Shown piece after piece: positions 1-7,664 of a DNA stretch of 12,259 nt. The translations under genes were made by a program, and so were the position numbers. Position 1 is the first letter of the stretch. Every line of letters begins with the position of its first letter. The DNA is from Avichristensenella sp031550455 (GTDB lineage: Bacteria; Bacillota; Clostridia; Christensenellales; Aristaeellaceae), in NCBI GenBank assembly GCA_031550455.1, contig JAVBOQ010000233.1, positions 1 to 12,259 of the forward strand. The letters run 5' to 3'. Below the pieces are notes generated by a model, which saw only the letters and a program-made list of their open reading frames with translations, was not told the DNA's origin and made no database searches.

Positions 1-821
1 GCGCGGGCGCATTCCTCCTCGATCGACGCGCGGATGTTCGGCAGGATCCGCGGATCCAGGATGAGCCGCCGATTCTCGACGTACGCCTCGATGAGGGCAA
101 GCGCGCGCGCTTTCCCGCAGACACGTTCCAGATATGAAACGGGCAGCCCCTGCCAGTCGCCGAAGCTTCTGCCGAGAAAATACCGGTACAGCGGCGGCGT
201 TTTGACGATGCGAAGCAGCCGCACATGGGTCGTGATCAGGAAGGTCAGGTACAGATCGTTGCCTGTTGGAATGAAGGCGCGCTCGGCCCAGGCAAACGCG
301 CGGCGTACAAGCTCGGCGTCAAAGATGCGGTTCCAAAGCACGCTGCCCACCTTGCGCCGGATGTAGCAAAGATCCATGAGCGCCTCCGCGCCGTAGAAGC
401 CCTCGGGAAAAGGGCGCAGCTCGTCGCATTTGCGCAGTACCCGGCCCGCTGGATCCACGGTCTGCACCGAATACTGGAGCATGTCCACGCCTTCCCGGAG
501 GATCGATTCCCTGGCCGTTTCGCAGGCGTTTTCGGCAAGCTCGTCATCCGCGTCGACAAACATCATGTAGGGCGCCTTTGCAAGCCGCGCGCCCTCCACG
601 CGCGCCGTGGCCGCGCTGGAGCGCTCAGCGAGCGTCAGGACACGCAGGCGGGCGTCCCGCTCCGCGTGTTCGGACAGAACGCGCGCCGTATCGTCGGTGG
701 ATGCGTCATTGACACAGATGACCTCGATGTCCCCGAGGGTTTGTCCAAGAACCGTGCGCAGGCAGCCGCCAAGCACGGCGCCGTCGTTGTAAACAGGAAT
801 GATCACCGATACCAGAGGCAT
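1..821 (-). CDS. Family 2 glycosyltransferase, N-terminal part (runs off left edge)
   Basis: This GT-A fold glycosyltransferase probably transfers a sugar from a nucleotide-sugar donor to a cell-surface glycan at the inner face of the membrane. The reading starts at an ATG (complement of 819-821) preceded by GGAGGTGG (complement of 826-833) 4 nt upstream. The first 10 residues, MPLVSVIIPV, followed by YND are the standard GT2 opening. VNDASTDDT (about residues 38-45) is the nucleotide-binding loop and FVDADDE (about 88-94) carries the metal-binding DxD. A further GND (in place of the usual GED) and a later LYRYFLGRSFG segment match the acceptor-side region of this family. About 273 codons are visible without a stop, so the C-terminus lies outside the window. 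Donor and acceptor cannot be told from sequence. The gene is divergent from the Cys-rich gene at 920. Confidence 0.93.
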   Translation of the reverse strand, partial: MPLVSVIIPVYNDGAVLGGCLRTVLGQTLGDIEVICVNDASTDDTARVLSEHAERDARLRVLTLAERSSAATARVEGARLAKAPYMMFVDADDELAENACETARESILREGVDMLQYSVQTVDPAGRVLRKCDELRPFPEGFYGAEALMDLCYIRRKVGSVLWNRIFDAELVRRAFAWAERAFIPTGNDLYLTFLITTHVRLLRIVKTPPLYRYFLGRSFGDWQGLPVSYLERVCGKARALALIEAYVENRRLILDPRILPNIRASIEEECAR

Positions 822-857
822 TTATCCACCTCCGGATGATCCTATGCCGCTTGCCCG

Positions 858-897
858 TGAATCTTTCCAGCGCAAGCGACATATGGTTCAGCGCAAG
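858..897 (+). promoter_or_regulatory. Short direct repeats and weak promoter-like sequence in divergent intergenic region
   Basis: The 9-mer CAGCGCAAG occurs at 868-876 and again at 889-897, exactly 21 bp apart (two helical turns), just upstream of the ribosome binding site of the gene at 920. This spacing would suit a direct-repeat operator. The stretch also contains TGAATC (858-863) and CATATGG (880-886) 16 bp apart, which loosely resembles forespore sigma-F/sigma-G promoters, but the -10 match is partial and the spacing is short. No good sigma-A promoter is visible for either flanking gene. Confidence 0.25.
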
Positions 898-919
898 AGC
901 GATTGAAGGAGTTGAGGCA

Positions 920-2134
920 ATGAGCAAAAAATCCGGGAGCAACGTGGGCGGCGCAAACGGAAGCCTGGACAGCGCACCGCAAAATCACATCACGTATGCT
1001 TCGTGCAGACCCTGCTGCGGGTGTCCAGGCTTGCCATGCGGCCCGCAAGGGTGCTGTAACTTCACGCCTCCGCAGCCGTGTCCTCCGTGCCCGCCGCCCG
1101 TGTTCCCTCCGGTCGCGTGCACGGACGCGCTGCGTGTGTTCCTCAGCGTGACACAGACCGTCGCCAACGCCGCGATCATTGTGCCGGACGGGTTTAACCC
1201 AAACGACGGCCCGCCGCCCTACACGGTGCTGAGCGCTGATCTGGTCGGGTCTCAACAGGCGGTTACCAATCTGCAGGTGAGCAGCGTGTCGCCGGCGCAG
1301 AGCAGAGTCAGCGCGCAGGTCAGGCCCACCGTCCTGATTGAATACAGGGACGGGGCAAACGCGACGCGCACAAAATTCATCGATTTCCCGGTCGCGATCA
1401 TCCAAACCTACGCGACGCCAGATGCGGGCGATCCCCTTGCTTTTTTTGTCGCGCTGCGCCCGGGCGGCACGATTACGGGGCTTTCCGGCACCGGAAACAG
1501 CATCACCTTCACCGCCAACCTGTCGCTGTTCGTGGCAGGGTATGTAAATGAGCCAGAACGCCTTGCGGTGTTGCCGGGCTTTACCTGCGCCGCCCCGCCG
1601 CCGGGCTATCCCGCGGAGTGCGGGACGATACTCCGCCTGCGCAGTGCCTGCAACGCGCGCGCTGAGTTATTGACGACATTTGTCACCAGCATTCCGTTCC
1701 GGCAATTGGGTACGCCTCCGTTCACCGCCGTGACCGTCGCGCTGGTTGATTCGATGCCAAACATCCTGGTCGCGGAACCCGACGCTGGTCTGATGAGCCT
1801 ACAGCTCTCCTTTCCCGCAGTTCTTTCGTACACGGATTCAACGAACACGCTCTATACGCAGGATGTGCTTGTCTACACGTCGGTTCAGATTGAAGGCGTC
1901 GCTGTCGCGCCGGAGGATCTGCTGATTGCGGACCTGCGGATCGGCCGGATGTCAACGCCCATCTTCGCGGGAACCTTTTTCATCACCAATATTGAAGCCA
2001 TCGCGGGGCTTGTCATGGTTGTCGCCAATCAGACGGAGCGGGTGCTGACAACGCAGCTTGTCGACTGCGGCGCTTTCCCGGTTCCCGACACATGCATCCT
2101 GACGACCATGTTTACCGTCACGGAGTCCGAATGA
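920..2134 (+). CDS. Unrecognised protein with Cys/Pro/Gly-rich N-terminus (possible spore or surface-layer protein)
   Basis: I do not recognise this 404-residue protein. The ATG at 920 is chosen because AAGGAG (906-911) lies 8 nt upstream; the frame stays open upstream but without a ribosome binding site. Residues 1-28 are polar and Ser/Gly/Asn-rich. Residues 29-67 hold 10 cysteines, including CRPCCGCPGLPCGPQGCC followed by PCPPCPPPVFPP. The rest is beta-rich, with few charges and many Thr, Val and Ala. Two stretches look alike (about 160-190, VRPTVLIEYRDG..., and 300-330, FPAVLSYTDST...), suggesting two copies of one beta domain, vaguely like DUF3794-type spore-coat domains. There is no signal peptide or membrane segment. 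Cys-rich proteins without export signals that assemble on the outside of spores are known in Firmicutes, so a coat or exosporium role is possible, but this is inference only. Confidence 0.85.
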   Translation: MSKKSGSNVGGANGSLDSAPQNHITYASCRPCCGCPGLPCGPQGCCNFTPPQPCPPCPPPVFPPVACTDALRVFLSVTQTVANAAIIVPDGFNPNDGPPPYTVLSADLVGSQQAVTNLQVSSVSPAQSRVSAQVRPTVLIEYRDGANATRTKFIDFPVAIIQTYATPDAGDPLAFFVALRPGGTITGLSGTGNSITFTANLSLFVAGYVNEPERLAVLPGFTCAAPPPGYPAECGTILRLRSACNARAELLTTFVTSIPFRQLGTPPFTAVTVALVDSMPNILVAEPDAGLMSLQLSFPAVLSYTDSTNTLYTQDVLVYTSVQIEGVAVAPEDLLIADLRIGRMSTPIFAGTFFITNIEAIAGLVMVVANQTERVLTTQLVDCGAFPVPDTCILTTMFTVTESE

Positions 2135-2183
2135 TCTGAGCGGGCGGATATCGCGACCCGCAGACGCAAAAGGAAACCGTCCT

Positions 2184-2285
2184 GTGCGCATTGCGGTAGC
2201 CGGCATCGGTGTGATCGGCCATCTTCACGATGCCGGCGTCAACACGGTTATTTTCAAGCACCGGCTCACGGACGCGCGCGACTGA
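2184..2285 (+). pseudogene. Possible remnant of an NAD(P)-binding (ketopantoate reductase-like) gene
   Basis: A GTG-initiated 33-codon frame reads VRIAVAGIGVIG, then HLHDAGVNTVIFKHR, and stops at 2283-2285. The start matches the beta1-GxGxxG-alpha Rossmann turn of ketopantoate reductase-type enzymes. The later L-x-x-A-G-x-x-V segment fits their second strand if about six residues are deleted between them. AAAAGGA lies upstream (2168-2174). No continuation of the family is visible after the stop. It could be a decayed fragment or chance; a short open frame this size is weak evidence on its own. Confidence 0.3.
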
Positions 2286-2384
2286 CATGCGCGAGGGCGC
2301 GGCATGCCGGCTTCCGGCGCGGGCGGCGAATTTTTCGACCAAAGTCTCTTTTCTACGAAATTCTTCTTAATCTGTCGGAAAACC

Positions 2385-2413
2385 TTGCATTGGTTTGGAT
2401 GTCAGCGTATAAT
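2385..2413 (+). promoter_or_regulatory. Sigma-A promoter of the sensor kinase cluster
   Basis: TTGCAT (2385-2390) and a perfect TATAAT (2408-2413) are separated by 17 bp, with AT-rich sequence just upstream. Transcription would start near 2420, leaving a leader of about 118 nt before the first kinase at 2538. No convincing terminator or riboswitch was seen in that leader. Confidence 0.75.
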
Positions 2414-2537
2414 TCCTTTGATACATGTTTTCTCGGGTTGATGCGTGCCGGAAGCGTCATGCGGCCGGGTGGATGAGGATGCGCACAGCGTAAATCTGGA
2501 GCCACAAAATTTGTATGTATGGTGAAGGAAGATCAAT

Positions 2538-3920
2538 ATGCTTGGCAACGCAATGCTCCCACACATGCGCTTCTTTCTTCCGATCCTTGCGTCCGTCCTG
2601 TCGTTTTTGGCGATGTATCTTGCCGCCAACATCATTCTTTCGCTGTACGGCGAGCGCGCGCGCTGGCAAAAAAGAGCGCTTTTTGCCTTTCTTACGGGAC
2701 CCGTTATATCGCTTTTTCCGATTTATCTGCTTCATATGCTTGGCTTTATTGACACGGCCAACACCCCTGTGCCCCTGCTATACTTGCTTTTTCGCAATAT
2801 TAACCCGCTTGCGGCGCTGCTCTGTTGGTACATGGGCATCAAAATCCTCGACCTTTCGCCGCAGCGCTCCTTGCGTTTGATCTGTGGCGTTTGCCTTTGC
2901 ATGGCTTCCGTCAAAAATGTCAACATGTTCGTGGGGTCCGCATGTTTTGGGCAGACTCTCTGGGAGTATGATACGCCCGCGGATTTTTACCAGCAGATTT
3001 CCATGCTGCTGATTACGGTTCTGCTGTATTTTGTGATGAAGGCACTCATTAAGCGCATGAAACCAATCACGATCACGGACGGGTCATTTTTGCATCCCGG
3101 ACGAGAGGTCGTTCGCTTCATCGCCATTTCGACCGCTGTTTTCCTGGCCGCGGTTTTTCTGCCCCTCATCGTTCCCAACCCAACGCTGGCGTACATGCTG
3201 ATTCTGTTCATCATTGCGCTGATCATCATCATATGCATCCAAAGCGATACGCAGCGCTCTTCGAAAGTCGATCTTGAAAACAAGAACGTGCATATCAACA
3301 CGCTCAACACAACGATAGAGAACTTTCGGGGTATAAAGCACGATTTTTATAATATTCTGCACACCTATGGCGGGTACCTGGAGATCGGCGACCTGGACGC
3401 GCTTCGAAAGTACCATGCCCAGTTGCTGCACCTTACCACGTCCACCGGGAGCGTGCTGGATCTGCACAAGGAGATGAAAAGCAATCCGGCGCTGGTCACG
3501 CTGCTGCTGAACAAAGCCGAGTACGCGAGCAAGGCCGGGGTGCGCATCGGGTTCACGATACTTTCCGATATAGAAGATCTCTACAGCGAATCCATTGATC
3601 TATGCCGGGCGCTGGCGTGCCTGCTGGACAACGCGATCGAAGCCGCGGCCGATTCTGAAAAAAGGCGCGTGGACTTGATCATCAAAACAAAAGAACCGCA
3701 GGCAAAACTCATAATCATTACAAACAGCACGCCGCACGCGATAGACGTTTCCAGCATTGTCAAGCCAGGCGTAACCAGCAAGGAGGGCCACTCGGGAATC
3801 GGACTGCCAACCGTGCGCAAGGTTCTGGAAAAGTACGATAACTGCAGTTTCAGCATCAGCTACTTCGACCACGAGTTTAACGCCTACATAGAGCTGCGCC
3901 CCAGATCCACCCGTGCGTGA
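2538..3920 (+). CDS. Membrane sensor histidine kinase, GHKL/AgrC-like (first of three paralogues)
   Basis: This is a 460-residue sensor kinase of the AgrC-like GHKL group. About seven hydrophobic segments (roughly 11-33, 47-70, 77-101, 111-131, 153-170, 192-212, 216-236) form a polytopic input domain with no large extracellular loop. They lead to a short coiled linker and an H-box with RGIKHDFYNILHTYGGYL, placing the phosphoacceptor at His268. The ATPase part keeps the N-box LLDNAIEAA (Asn365), ITNS, TSK and an intact glycine lid, GHSGIGL (417-423). The ATG at 2538 follows AAGGAAG (2525-2531) by 6 nt. It is the first gene after the 2385-2413 promoter and looks fully active. AgrC-type kinases often sense secreted peptides, but no AgrB/AgrD-like gene lies in the window, so the ligand is unknown. 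The partner is probably the receiver protein at 3967. Confidence 0.93.
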   Translation: MLGNAMLPHMRFFLPILASVLSFLAMYLAANIILSLYGERARWQKRALFAFLTGPVISLFPIYLLHMLGFIDTANTPVPLLYLLFRNINPLAALLCWYMGIKILDLSPQRSLRLICGVCLCMASVKNVNMFVGSACFGQTLWEYDTPADFYQQISMLLITVLLYFVMKALIKRMKPITITDGSFLHPGREVVRFIAISTAVFLAAVFLPLIVPNPTLAYMLILFIIALIIIICIQSDTQRSSKVDLENKNVHINTLNTTIENFRGIKHDFYNILHTYGGYLEIGDLDALRKYHAQLLHLTTSTGSVLDLHKEMKSNPALVTLLLNKAEYASKAGVRIGFTILSDIEDLYSESIDLCRALACLLDNAIEAAADSEKRRVDLIIKTKEPQAKLIIITNSTPHAIDVSSIVKPGVTSKEGHSGIGLPTVRKVLEKYDNCSFSISYFDHEFNAYIELRPRSTRA

Positions 3921-3966
3921 AAATGTTTTTTTGATATTATACTATAAGTTGGGGAAGTGCATACGG

Positions 3967-4365
3967 ATGACGGATTCGGAGAATTGCGGGATACTCAAGT
4001 GCCTTGTTATCGAGGATAATTTTTTCGCGGCGGACATCATGACGATCTTCTTTCGGAAAAACGGCATCGAATGCGATACCGCGGAGAACGGGCAGATCGG
4101 TTTGGGAAAATACCTGCAAGCCCCCGAAATGTATGACGTGATTTTCTGCGACCTGCAGATGCCCGTTATGGACGGGTGCGAGGTGGTCAGGTGCATTCGC
4201 CAAAGCGGCATGCCGTCGGCTGAGACAATCCCGATTGTGGCCATGTCCGGCTCGATTACAGGCGATGTGGTGAGCAAAGAAGGGTTTGACTATTTTTTGA
4301 AAAAACCGTTCGAGCTTCAGATTTTGCTCAGAACGATCACTGAAGTGACGAAAAAGTCGCGGTGA
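3967..4365 (+). CDS. Single-domain response regulator (receiver only, CheY/Spo0F-like)
   Basis: This 132-residue protein is one receiver domain with no output domain. The acidic pair is Glu16-Asp17 (VIEDN), the phosphoacceptor is Asp62 in FCDLQMPVMDG, the switch Ser is Ser94 (AMSGS) and the conserved Lys is Lys113 in LKKPF. The ATG at 3967 is preferred because GGGGAAG (3951-3957) lies 9 nt upstream; an earlier in-frame ATG at 3913 would overlap the kinase and add hydrophobic residues foreign to the fold. The protein ends about 15 residues after KKPF, where a full regulator would continue into a DNA-binding domain. Lying between two kinases, it is likely phosphorylated by one or more of them and passes the phosphate on (Spo0F-like) or acts by protein contact (CheY-like). 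Confidence 0.92.
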   Translation: MTDSENCGILKCLVIEDNFFAADIMTIFFRKNGIECDTAENGQIGLGKYLQAPEMYDVIFCDLQMPVMDGCEVVRCIRQSGMPSAETIPIVAMSGSITGDVVSKEGFDYFLKKPFELQILLRTITEVTKKSR

Positions 4366-4383
4366 TGGATCAGAGGTTTCCAT

Positions 4384-5769
4384 ATGCAGTTTTTGTATTG
4401 TGAGTTTGCGTATTCAACGCAAATGCAGGTGCTTCTTGCTGTCATAACGTTCGCCGAGACGTTTTGCACGATGTACATCATCGCCAATATCATCGTGACG
4501 ATCTTTGGCGTGACGCTGAACAGAAAACAGAAAATTTTGTTCACAGTGATCAACGGCACGCTGTTGCAGACGACGCTTGCCTATGCCATCTACATCATCG
4601 GCGGATACGTGTCTTTCAGCCCGTTTGTCTATCTCCTGATTGTCAATGTCAATCCGATTGCGGCGGCAATTTTTTACTTCACCGCCCTTCGGATTTTCAA
4701 GCTGTCAACCGAGCGGTCCGTGAAGCTGATGAGCTACACGCTGATCCTCTGGGCGACGAAAATTTCTATCGGCAGACTGTTGCACTGCCTGATCGAAGCC
4801 GAAACCGCCGCCGGGTACAATTATCTGCTGGACGCCTTGCAGCAGCCCTTATCGCTCGTGCTGTTCTACCTGTTCTACGCCATTGTGCGGCGAACGGTCG
4901 GCAGGAGCCGTTCAAGCGCGCGGTTTGTAAGCAACATGTTTTTCGACAAGAAGAAAGAACTATCTCTCTATTTTCTCGAGTCGGTTTTCATTTTTGTCGT
5001 CAGCGTGACGTTTCCCTTTCTGTTTCAGGATCAGGCCGCGGCAAACGTGGTCGTCATCACAATACTGCTTCTGTACGCTACCGTCAGCATCTGGCGGGAC
5101 GCCATGGTCTACTACAGGCAGGTCATCAGCAATCAGCACGTACATATCAGCGCGCTGTTTCGGGGCATGGAAGAGCTGCGCGGTGTCAAGCATGATTTTA
5201 ACAATATTCTGCACACTTACAGCGGATACCTTGAACTCAAGGAGTACGGCAGGCTTGAGCGTTATCACATGTCGCTGGTGTCGGCCACGTCCCACGCCGG
5301 CAGCATCATGGACCTGGCGCAAAAGATGGACGAGAACCCGCCGGTGATATCGCTGTTGATCAGCAAGCTTGAACAGGCGGAAAAGATGAATGTCAAGCTG
5401 CTCATATCGCTCAAATGCAGCCTCAATAACCTTTTCATCGACAACATGGACATCACGAGGATCCTTGCGTGCCTGCTGGACAACGCGATTGGAGCGGCAC
5501 GCGGGTCCGAACGGCAGAGGGTTTGCTTCACCATTGAATCAAAGGTGACCGGCTCGAAGCTGGTGATCGTGACAAACAGCATGGCAGACTCCACGGCACA
5601 AGACCCGACGCCCGACCGGGAAGGCTTCGCACAGGGTTTACAGATTGTACAAAACATTGTGAACAAACACGGAAACTGCACGTTTCAACTGGAGTACCGC
5701 GTTTCGGAGATGTCGGCGTATGTCGAACTGCGGGAAGCGACGTCTCTGATCAGATTCGCGAAGGGATGA
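4384..5769 (+). CDS. Membrane sensor histidine kinase, GHKL/AgrC-like (second paralogue, altered ATP lid)
   Basis: This 461-residue paralogue of the kinase at 2538 has the same layout: an N-terminal block of about seven hydrophobic segments to residue 235, then RGVKHDFNNILHTYSGYLEL with the phosphoacceptor at His270. The N-box is LLDNAIGAA (Asn367), where Gly370 replaces the Glu found in the other two copies. The glycine lid is reduced to EGFAQGLQIV (413-422), lacking the TSK and GxGxG pattern of the first copy, so ATP binding or autophosphorylation may be weakened. The ATG at 4384 lies 18 nt after the receiver stop, with a modest AGAGG 7 nt upstream, so translation may be coupled. Its N-terminus shares FAYSxxMQVLL with the third kinase but not with the first, suggesting that copies two and three arose from a later duplication. 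Confidence 0.92.
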   Translation: MQFLYCEFAYSTQMQVLLAVITFAETFCTMYIIANIIVTIFGVTLNRKQKILFTVINGTLLQTTLAYAIYIIGGYVSFSPFVYLLIVNVNPIAAAIFYFTALRIFKLSTERSVKLMSYTLILWATKISIGRLLHCLIEAETAAGYNYLLDALQQPLSLVLFYLFYAIVRRTVGRSRSSARFVSNMFFDKKKELSLYFLESVFIFVVSVTFPFLFQDQAAANVVVITILLLYATVSIWRDAMVYYRQVISNQHVHISALFRGMEELRGVKHDFNNILHTYSGYLELKEYGRLERYHMSLVSATSHAGSIMDLAQKMDENPPVISLLISKLEQAEKMNVKLLISLKCSLNNLFIDNMDITRILACLLDNAIGAARGSERQRVCFTIESKVTGSKLVIVTNSMADSTAQDPTPDREGFAQGLQIVQNIVNKHGNCTFQLEYRVSEMSAYVELREATSLIRFAKG

Positions 5770-5773
5770 GCAC

Positions 5774-7141
5774 ATGTATCCGGATTTCGCTTATTCTCGG
5801 GCAATGCAGGTTTTGCTGGTGGCGCAAACGTATATCACCCATACGGTCATCGCGTATCTGGCGGTTCATTTGGTGCTTTCTCTTTCCAACGAAAAGCCGA
5901 CCGCGAAGCATAGGCTTGTCTTCGCGGTTTGGACCGGCGCGGTTTTGCAAAGCACATTTATGTTTGGCGTATACATAATCGGCGGGATGGTTCCCCTCTC
6001 GCCGCTGGTGTATACGCTGGCCGTCTATCCGAATGCCGCGATAGGCTATGCGTGCTGCTTCATTGGAACAAGGGTGCTGAAGCTGTCGCAGCCTCTTTCG
6101 CTGAAGCTGATGGGATACCATTACGCGTATCTCGTTCTGAATGCCGGCATCGCGGGGTTCCTGACAGCGATATGGCCGATTGAAGAGGCGCCTCGGTACA
6201 ACTATCTCCAATGCTTTGCGCGCCAGGGCGTTTATCTGCTCATCTTTATGGGCGTCAGCTTTGCGTCGCAATACGCGATCCGCAAGACCGGGCTGCATAT
6301 CAGGATCCGTGACAAGGTTTCCGTCAATATCACAAAAGAGCGGATCCTCTGCCTCGGCAGGATGCTGACGCTGTACGGCGCGGCTGTTTTTATGCCCATG
6401 CTCACGCGCGATGCCGTCGCGGGTTCAGGCGTTTCCCTGTTGGTGCTGAGCCTCATAGCCGCGCTGACGGTCGCCGTCGACCTGCTCAACTCCGCAAAAA
6501 ACGAGGCGGAAAGCAAGGCGGTGCATATCGGGCTGCTCTCCAAGACGGTGCGCGATTACAGCCGCGAGCGGCATAACTTTAACAATATTCTGCAGACCTA
6601 CGGCGGGTATATCGCGCTTGGCAGCCTGGACGGGCTGCACCAATACCATTTGTCGGTCATTCGGGAAGCCGCCGGTACAGGCGCGTCGACTGACCTCGGC
6701 CGAAAGATGGACGAAAACCCCGCGTTCATCGAAACGCTGTCAACGAAGTCGGACTATGCGAAAAAAGTAAATGTTGACATGAAAGTCACGCTGAAGTGCT
6801 GCGCGGATCAATTGTTCATCGACAACCTGGACGCGTGCAGGTGCGTTGCGTATTTGCTGGACAACGCGATCGAGTCGGCCGCGGAATCCGAGCGGAAACA
6901 GGTTTTTTTCACCCTTGAGCAAATCGAGGACGGATCCAAGCTGATCACCGTGGCCAAGAGCGGCTGCGGCCCGGCCGACATCGCCAGAATCAGCGCCGCA
7001 GGGCATTTGCGCCAGAGGCGCCGCCGCAGGCCGGGTCTGTCCAGCGTCAGGAAGACCTTGTCAAAGTACAACAACTGCGCGCTGCAAATGACGTGCTGCG
7101 ACGACGAGTTTTCCGCGCGCATCGTGCTGGGGAAGGGATAG
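5774..7141 (+). CDS. Membrane sensor histidine kinase-like protein, GHKL family (third paralogue, degraded ATP lid)
   Basis: This third paralogue (455 residues) starts 4 nt after the stop of the second, with AAGGGATG overlapping that stop as ribosome binding site. It has several hydrophobic segments up to about residue 238. The H-box reads SRERHNFNNILQTYGGYI (His267), with Asn in place of the Asp that follows the His in the other copies. The N-box LLDNAIESAA (Asn364) is intact. Where the glycine-rich lid should be, it has GHLRQRRRRRPGLSSVRK (410-427), a run of five arginines with only the final GL kept. The frame continues past this into the conserved end (LSKYNNCALQM), so it is not a simple frameshift truncation. 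It may not bind ATP and might act as a phosphatase, a phosphotransfer partner or a heterodimer subunit for the other kinases. No terminator is visible in the 12 bp before the convergent yqxD gene. Confidence 0.9.
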   Translation: MYPDFAYSRAMQVLLVAQTYITHTVIAYLAVHLVLSLSNEKPTAKHRLVFAVWTGAVLQSTFMFGVYIIGGMVPLSPLVYTLAVYPNAAIGYACCFIGTRVLKLSQPLSLKLMGYHYAYLVLNAGIAGFLTAIWPIEEAPRYNYLQCFARQGVYLLIFMGVSFASQYAIRKTGLHIRIRDKVSVNITKERILCLGRMLTLYGAAVFMPMLTRDAVAGSGVSLLVLSLIAALTVAVDLLNSAKNEAESKAVHIGLLSKTVRDYSRERHNFNNILQTYGGYIALGSLDGLHQYHLSVIREAAGTGASTDLGRKMDENPAFIETLSTKSDYAKKVNVDMKVTLKCCADQLFIDNLDACRCVAYLLDNAIESAAESERKQVFFTLEQIEDGSKLITVAKSGCGPADIARISAAGHLRQRRRRRPGLSSVRKTLSKYNNCALQMTCCDDEFSARIVLGKG

Positions 7142-7153
7142 GGAAACCCAAAT

Positions 7154-7594
7154 CTACGCTTTCTCTTCTGATAAAAGGCGATCGAGTGAGCGCACAAACG
7201 CGGCGTCCTGCCCGGCCTCGCGCTTGGCGGGGCCGCGCAGCCTGCCGCCGGCCATGCGAATTTTTTTCGCCGTGTGCCGGGCCAGCAGCAGGGAATCGAT
7301 ATTTGTGTCGCTGTACACCATGCCGTCCTGGCTGACCGGCACGGCCCGTTTCGCCAGGCACATGGCGGCCAGGCCATAATCCTGCGTCACGACGACGTCG
7401 CCCGGTTTTACCATGTTGACCAGCGCGAAGTCCACGCTGTCCGCGCCTTTGGAAACCGTGACGGTTCGCGCGCCTTGCTTTTCAAACACATGCGCGGTGT
7501 CGCAGACAATGACGCACTCGATGCCTCGCCTGCGCGCTGCGCCGACCGCCTCATCCACCACCGGACAACCGTCCGCGTCGATCAACAGTTTCAC
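7154..7594 (-). CDS. yqxD: YaiI/YqxD family protein (DUF188, UPF0178)
   Basis: This is a complete 146-residue member of the conserved YaiI/YqxD family, a PIN-like fold family often assumed to act on RNA but without a settled function. Diagnostic motifs are the N-terminal LLIDADGCPV (Asp6, Asp8), VCDTAH near residue 33, VVTQDYGLAAMCL near 70 and the late KIRMAGGRLRGPAKR segment. The start is a GTG (complement of 7592-7594) with GGAGGTG (complement of 7602-7608) 7 nt upstream; no in-frame ATG lies near. The end converges on the third kinase gene with a 12-bp gap. It may be cotranscribed with the VOC gene upstream at 7747-8658, though the structured repeat lies between them. Confidence 0.95.
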   Translation of the reverse strand: MKLLIDADGCPVVDEAVGAARRRGIECVIVCDTAHVFEKQGARTVTVSKGADSVDFALVNMVKPGDVVVTQDYGLAAMCLAKRAVPVSQDGMVYSDTNIDSLLLARHTAKKIRMAGGRLRGPAKREAGQDAAFVRSLDRLLSEEKA

Positions 7595-7664
7595 CGCCCG
7601 CGCACCTCCGAAGGATCGTCAGATTGAGTTTTCGCCTCACGCTGGCAGATACTCTGATGTATAA

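Noticed and set aside
225..839. Long plus-strand open frame opposite the glycosyltransferase
   Set aside because: It is antisense to a gene with clear GT2 motifs, has no ribosome binding site, and its protein resembles no family; it is a GC-rich shadow frame.
2139..2158. GCGGG...CCCGC inverted repeat as terminator of the Cys-rich gene
   Set aside because: The stem is 5 bp with a long loop and no T-tract follows.
2135..2384. AgrD-like signal peptide gene for the AgrC-like kinases
   Set aside because: No short frame here has an amphipathic leader, a Cys/Ser-containing core and an acidic tail, and no AgrB-like protein is present in the window.
2441..2476. 11-codon frame in the leader of the kinase cluster (possible leader peptide)
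   Set aside because: It has no clear ribosome binding site, no codon run suggesting attenuation, and no terminator hairpin nearby.
3913..3966. Upstream ATG extension of the response regulator
   Set aside because: It overlaps the end of the kinase gene, lacks a ribosome binding site and adds residues outside the receiver fold; the ATG at 3967 has GGGGAAG.
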